From Halobacteriales archaeon QH_10_65_19 (GTDB taxonomy: Archaea; Halobacteriota; Halobacteria; Halobacteriales; Haloarculaceae), in assembly GCA_003022085.1 (NCBI GenBank), contig PXQK01000016.1:1-8068 (forward strand): a DNA stretch of 8,068 nucleotides. The letters run 5' to 3'. This document shows, one piece after another, positions 6,759-8,068 of this stretch. The notes beneath the pieces were generated by a model, which saw only the letters and a list, made by a program, of their open reading frames with translations, ran no database searches and had not been told where the DNA came from. The position numbers and the translations under genes are program-made. The stretch's first letter is position 1; every line of letters starts with the position of its first letter.

Positions 6759-6857
6759 ATGATTACTCGGACTGACCTGATGCGGTCGTTCAGAATCGCC
6801 ATGAAGCAGGACCGGTTCGAGAACATCGACCGCTCGGTCCGCTCGGAAACTGGATAG
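6759..6857 (+). CDS. Possible small protein, 32 residues
   Basis: An open frame runs from the ATG at 6759 to the TAG at 6855-6857. It encodes a peptide that begins MITRTDLMRSFRIAMKQD and ends RSVRSETG. It is Arg-rich, with scattered acidic residues and no membrane segment. I do not recognise it. Supporting it are a TATA-like element about 26 bases upstream (leaderless style), mostly G/C third codon positions in the middle, and a sensible place between divergent larC and convergent rps17e. Against it are its short length, the basic character unusual for a halophile, and the lack of a known family. It may be a chance frame or a remnant of a longer gene. The rest of the 6709-6912 gap holds only the larC start signals and, at 6868-6890, a C/G-rich stretch with weak inverted repeats. 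Confidence 0.3.
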   Translation: MITRTDLMRSFRIAMKQDRFENIDRSVRSETG

Positions 6858-6912
6858 AAGACGTCGACGGCTTCGGCCCACCGTACCGGCCGGGGGACGC
6901 GAGGAGAGGGAG

Positions 6913-7104
6913 CTACGAGGCCTCTGTGGCGTTCTGCTTGCGGGTGACGTAGCCCGCGATGCGGTTGCGGACGCTCTTGGACTCGATGTTTGTCAGCTCC
7001 TGGACGAGCTCCTTGTTGTGCTCGAAGTCGGGGCCCCAGGCGTCGGGGTATCGCTCCATGAGGATGCGGCCGGTTTTCTTGACGTAGGCAGGTTTGATGG
7101 CCAT
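6913..7104 (-). CDS. rps17e: 30S ribosomal protein S17e
   Basis: This small-subunit ribosomal protein is found in archaea and eukaryotes but not in bacteria. The 63-residue product is the usual archaeal length. It carries the conserved [20 protein letters not shown] opening, the DFEHNKELV segment, the [19 protein letters not shown] signature and a short variable tail. The ATG at 7104 has no Shine-Dalgarno sequence and lies about 30 bases after a TATA-like box, so the mRNA is probably leaderless. Next downstream on the same strand is larC, 204 bases away, too far to assume co-transcription. It diverges from alaX. Confidence 0.95.
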   Translation of the reverse strand: MAIKPAYVKKTGRILMERYPDAWGPDFEHNKELVQELTNIESKSVRNRIAGYVTRKQNATEAS

Positions 7105-7131
7105 CGTGCTCGCACGTAGCCGGGTATCCCT

Positions 7132-7138
7132 CTAAAAT
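7132..7138 (-). promoter_or_regulatory. TATA-like box for rps17e
   Basis: The minus strand reads ATTTTAGA, centred about 30 bases before the rps17e ATG. This places transcription start at or just before the start codon. A short dyad, CGTGC/GCACG (7105-7116), lies directly before the ATG. Confidence 0.55.
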
Positions 7139-7173
7139 GATTCGACTCGGACCCACTCCCGCGGACCGCGCGG

Positions 7174-7180
7174 TATTTTG
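7174..7180 (+). promoter_or_regulatory. TATA-like box for alaX
   Basis: TATTTTG in a C/G-rich background is centred about 31 bases before the ATG at 7208. It would give a leader of only a few bases and rules out translation from an in-frame TTG at 7178, which lies inside the box. Confidence 0.45.
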
Positions 7181-7207
7181 TGCCTGGAGCCAAAGGTGCT
7201 GACGTTC

Positions 7208-7927
7208 ATGACCGAACTGCTGTACCTTCCCGACTCGGACGGAACAACGTCGTTCACGTCGACGGTGACCGAGGCCACGCCGGAGTATTTCGTGCTCGAT
7301 GGGACGTACTTCTACCCGGAGGGCGGAGGGCAACCCGCCGACAGGGGCACGATCGAGTGGGAGGGAGGTCGGGCGACCGTCGGCGACGTCCGGAAGGACC
7401 ACGGCGACGTCCATCACGTGATCGAGTCCCTGGACGGGGAACTCCCCGAGGAAGGGGAGACAGCCGAGGGACGTGTCGACGCCGGTCGGCGTGAGCGCCT
7501 CAGTCGGATGCACACCGCCCAGCACGTCGTCTCCAGGGTCGTCCTCGACGAGTACGGCGCCACAACCGCGGGCAACCAGATCCACGCCGACCGGTCACGG
7601 ATCGACTTCGAGCCGGCCTCGTTCGACGAGGACGACGTGGCCCGCATCGAGCGTCTCGCGAACGACGCCGTCGACCAGGATCTCGCCGTGAGCAAGGAGA
7701 ACCGCCCGAGGGACCGGGTCGAGCGCGAGGTCGACAAGGGGCGGGCCCTGCTCGACCTGATCCCGGACTCGGTCGATCCGCTCAGAGTCGTCGAGATAGA
7801 CGGCTTCGACATGTGTCCCTGTGGCGGGACCCACGTCGACCGCCTCGGCGAGATCGGGGGCGTCCGGATAACGGACCGAACGTCCAAGGGAGGCCAGGTG
7901 GAGCGCATCGAGTTTACACTCAACTAA
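7208..7927 (+). CDS. alaX: AlaX-type alanyl-tRNA editing hydrolase
   Basis: This free-standing relative of the AlaRS editing domain is expected to hydrolyse Ser-tRNA(Ala), and perhaps Gly-tRNA(Ala), preventing mistranslation in the cytoplasm. The 239-residue protein shows FYPEGGGQPADRG (35-47) in the N-terminal barrel. It also has the zinc-binding HTAQH (102-106) and CPCGGTH (203-209), where Cys205 and His209 complete the HxxxH...CxxxH site. The tail VRITDRTSKGGQVERIEFTL is typical of the family's last strands. Length and the Gly-rich motif fit the medium-sized AlaX-M class rather than AlaX-S. The ATG at 7208 is chosen over a TTG at 7178 that overlaps the promoter-like element. It is transcribed away from rps17e and stops before a large inverted repeat. 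Confidence 0.92.
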   Translation: MTELLYLPDSDGTTSFTSTVTEATPEYFVLDGTYFYPEGGGQPADRGTIEWEGGRATVGDVRKDHGDVHHVIESLDGELPEEGETAEGRVDAGRRERLSRMHTAQHVVSRVVLDEYGATTAGNQIHADRSRIDFEPASFDEDDVARIERLANDAVDQDLAVSKENRPRDRVEREVDKGRALLDLIPDSVDPLRVVEIDGFDMCPCGGTHVDRLGEIGGVRITDRTSKGGQVERIEFTLN

Positions 7928-7942
7928 TCGGTAGCGCGGAGT

Positions 7943-7985
7943 CCCCTTCCTCACGGAACGAGCGAAGCGAGTGAGTAGGGAGGGG
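7943..7985. repeat. Imperfect inverted repeat after alaX, probable terminator
   Basis: CCCCTTCCTCAC (7943-7954) pairs imperfectly with GTGAGTAGGGAGGGG (7971-7985). The loop contains ACGAGCGAAGCGA, a sequence style common in haloarchaeal intergenic DNA. It starts 15 bases after the alaX stop. No T-tract follows, so either a terminator or a dispersed intergenic repeat is possible. Confidence 0.45.
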
Positions 7986-8000
7986 AGGAGCGCGTGCGAA

Positions 8001-8008
8001 CCTTTACA
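8001..8008 (+). promoter_or_regulatory. TATA-like box for the gene starting at 8037
   Basis: CCTTTACA lies about 32 bases before the ATG at 8037, in a C-rich background. This spacing matches the other leaderless starts in the window. Confidence 0.45.
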
Positions 8009-8036
8009 ACCGCCCGCACCGACTCTCTGACTGTCC

Positions 8037-8068
8037 ATGACGGGCCACAGACAGTCCGTGAGGGCTGG
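8037..8068 (+). CDS. Start of an unidentified gene, cut by the window end
   Basis: An ATG at 8037 opens a frame reading MTGHRQSVRA, which runs off the window. A TATA-like element at 8001-8008 at leaderless spacing supports a real start. Only about ten codons are visible. The early His/Arg-rich sequence could precede a membrane segment or signal peptide, but nothing more can be said. Confidence 0.4.
   Translation, partial: MTGHRQSVRA

Noticed and set aside
5542..6762. Long plus-strand open frame opposite larC
   Set aside because: It is an antisense shadow with no recognisable domain. LarC motifs lie on the minus strand.
7178..7207. TTG start extending AlaX by ten residues
   Set aside because: The codon sits inside the putative TATA box, and AlaX homology begins after the ATG at 7208.
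6503..7585. Minus-strand open frame of 360 codons across larC, rps17e and alaX
   Set aside because: It overlaps three well-supported genes in other frames or strands and has no coherent domain.
1..8068. CRISPR array, tRNA, rRNA or defence system
   Set aside because: No regularly spaced repeats, no cloverleaf or rRNA signature, and no nuclease, helicase or toxin-type gene is visible.

Overview
The window looks like chromosomal DNA of a haloarchaeon (class Halobacteria). The base composition is GC-rich, the proteins are strongly acidic, start sites are a mix of leaderless and Shine-Dalgarno types, and AT-rich TATA-like boxes sit about 25-30 bases before several starts. The ribosomal protein S17e gene, which is archaeal/eukaryotic, rules out a bacterium. 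I cannot name the genus.

Layout. Positions 1-148 hold a dense series of small hairpins downstream of acs, and may be the right end of an IS200/IS605-type element. Five genes then lie on the minus strand. In transcription order from the right they are rps17e (7104-6913), larC (6708-5449), a Cu+-ATPase copA (5332-2987), a UspA-family stress protein (2775-2308) and acetyl-CoA synthetase acs (2077-149). Gaps of 116 to 230 bases, most with their own promoter-like or ribosome-binding signals, suggest separate transcription units rather than one operon. On the plus strand, alaX (7208-7927) diverges from rps17e. A possible 32-residue small gene lies at 6759-6857, and the first codons of another gene start at 8037.

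The genes do not form a single pathway. They cover acetate activation, copper export, stress response, assembly of the nickel-pincer cofactor, translation, and quality control of alanyl-tRNA. No defence island, CRISPR array, tRNA or rRNA is visible.

The most unusual signals are two in-frame internal losses in otherwise intact genes. Acs lacks about 15 residues between the WWQTETGG motif and the next core motif, where the conserved GSAxxPxxG segment normally lies. The deletion joins at an LPGI sequence that normally occurs on both sides. CopA keeps the CxxC loop of its N-terminal metal-binding domain and that domain's last helix, but lacks about 30 residues between them. The third notable signal is a nested palindrome at 40-83, in which two perfect hairpins have cores that are also reverse complements of each other.
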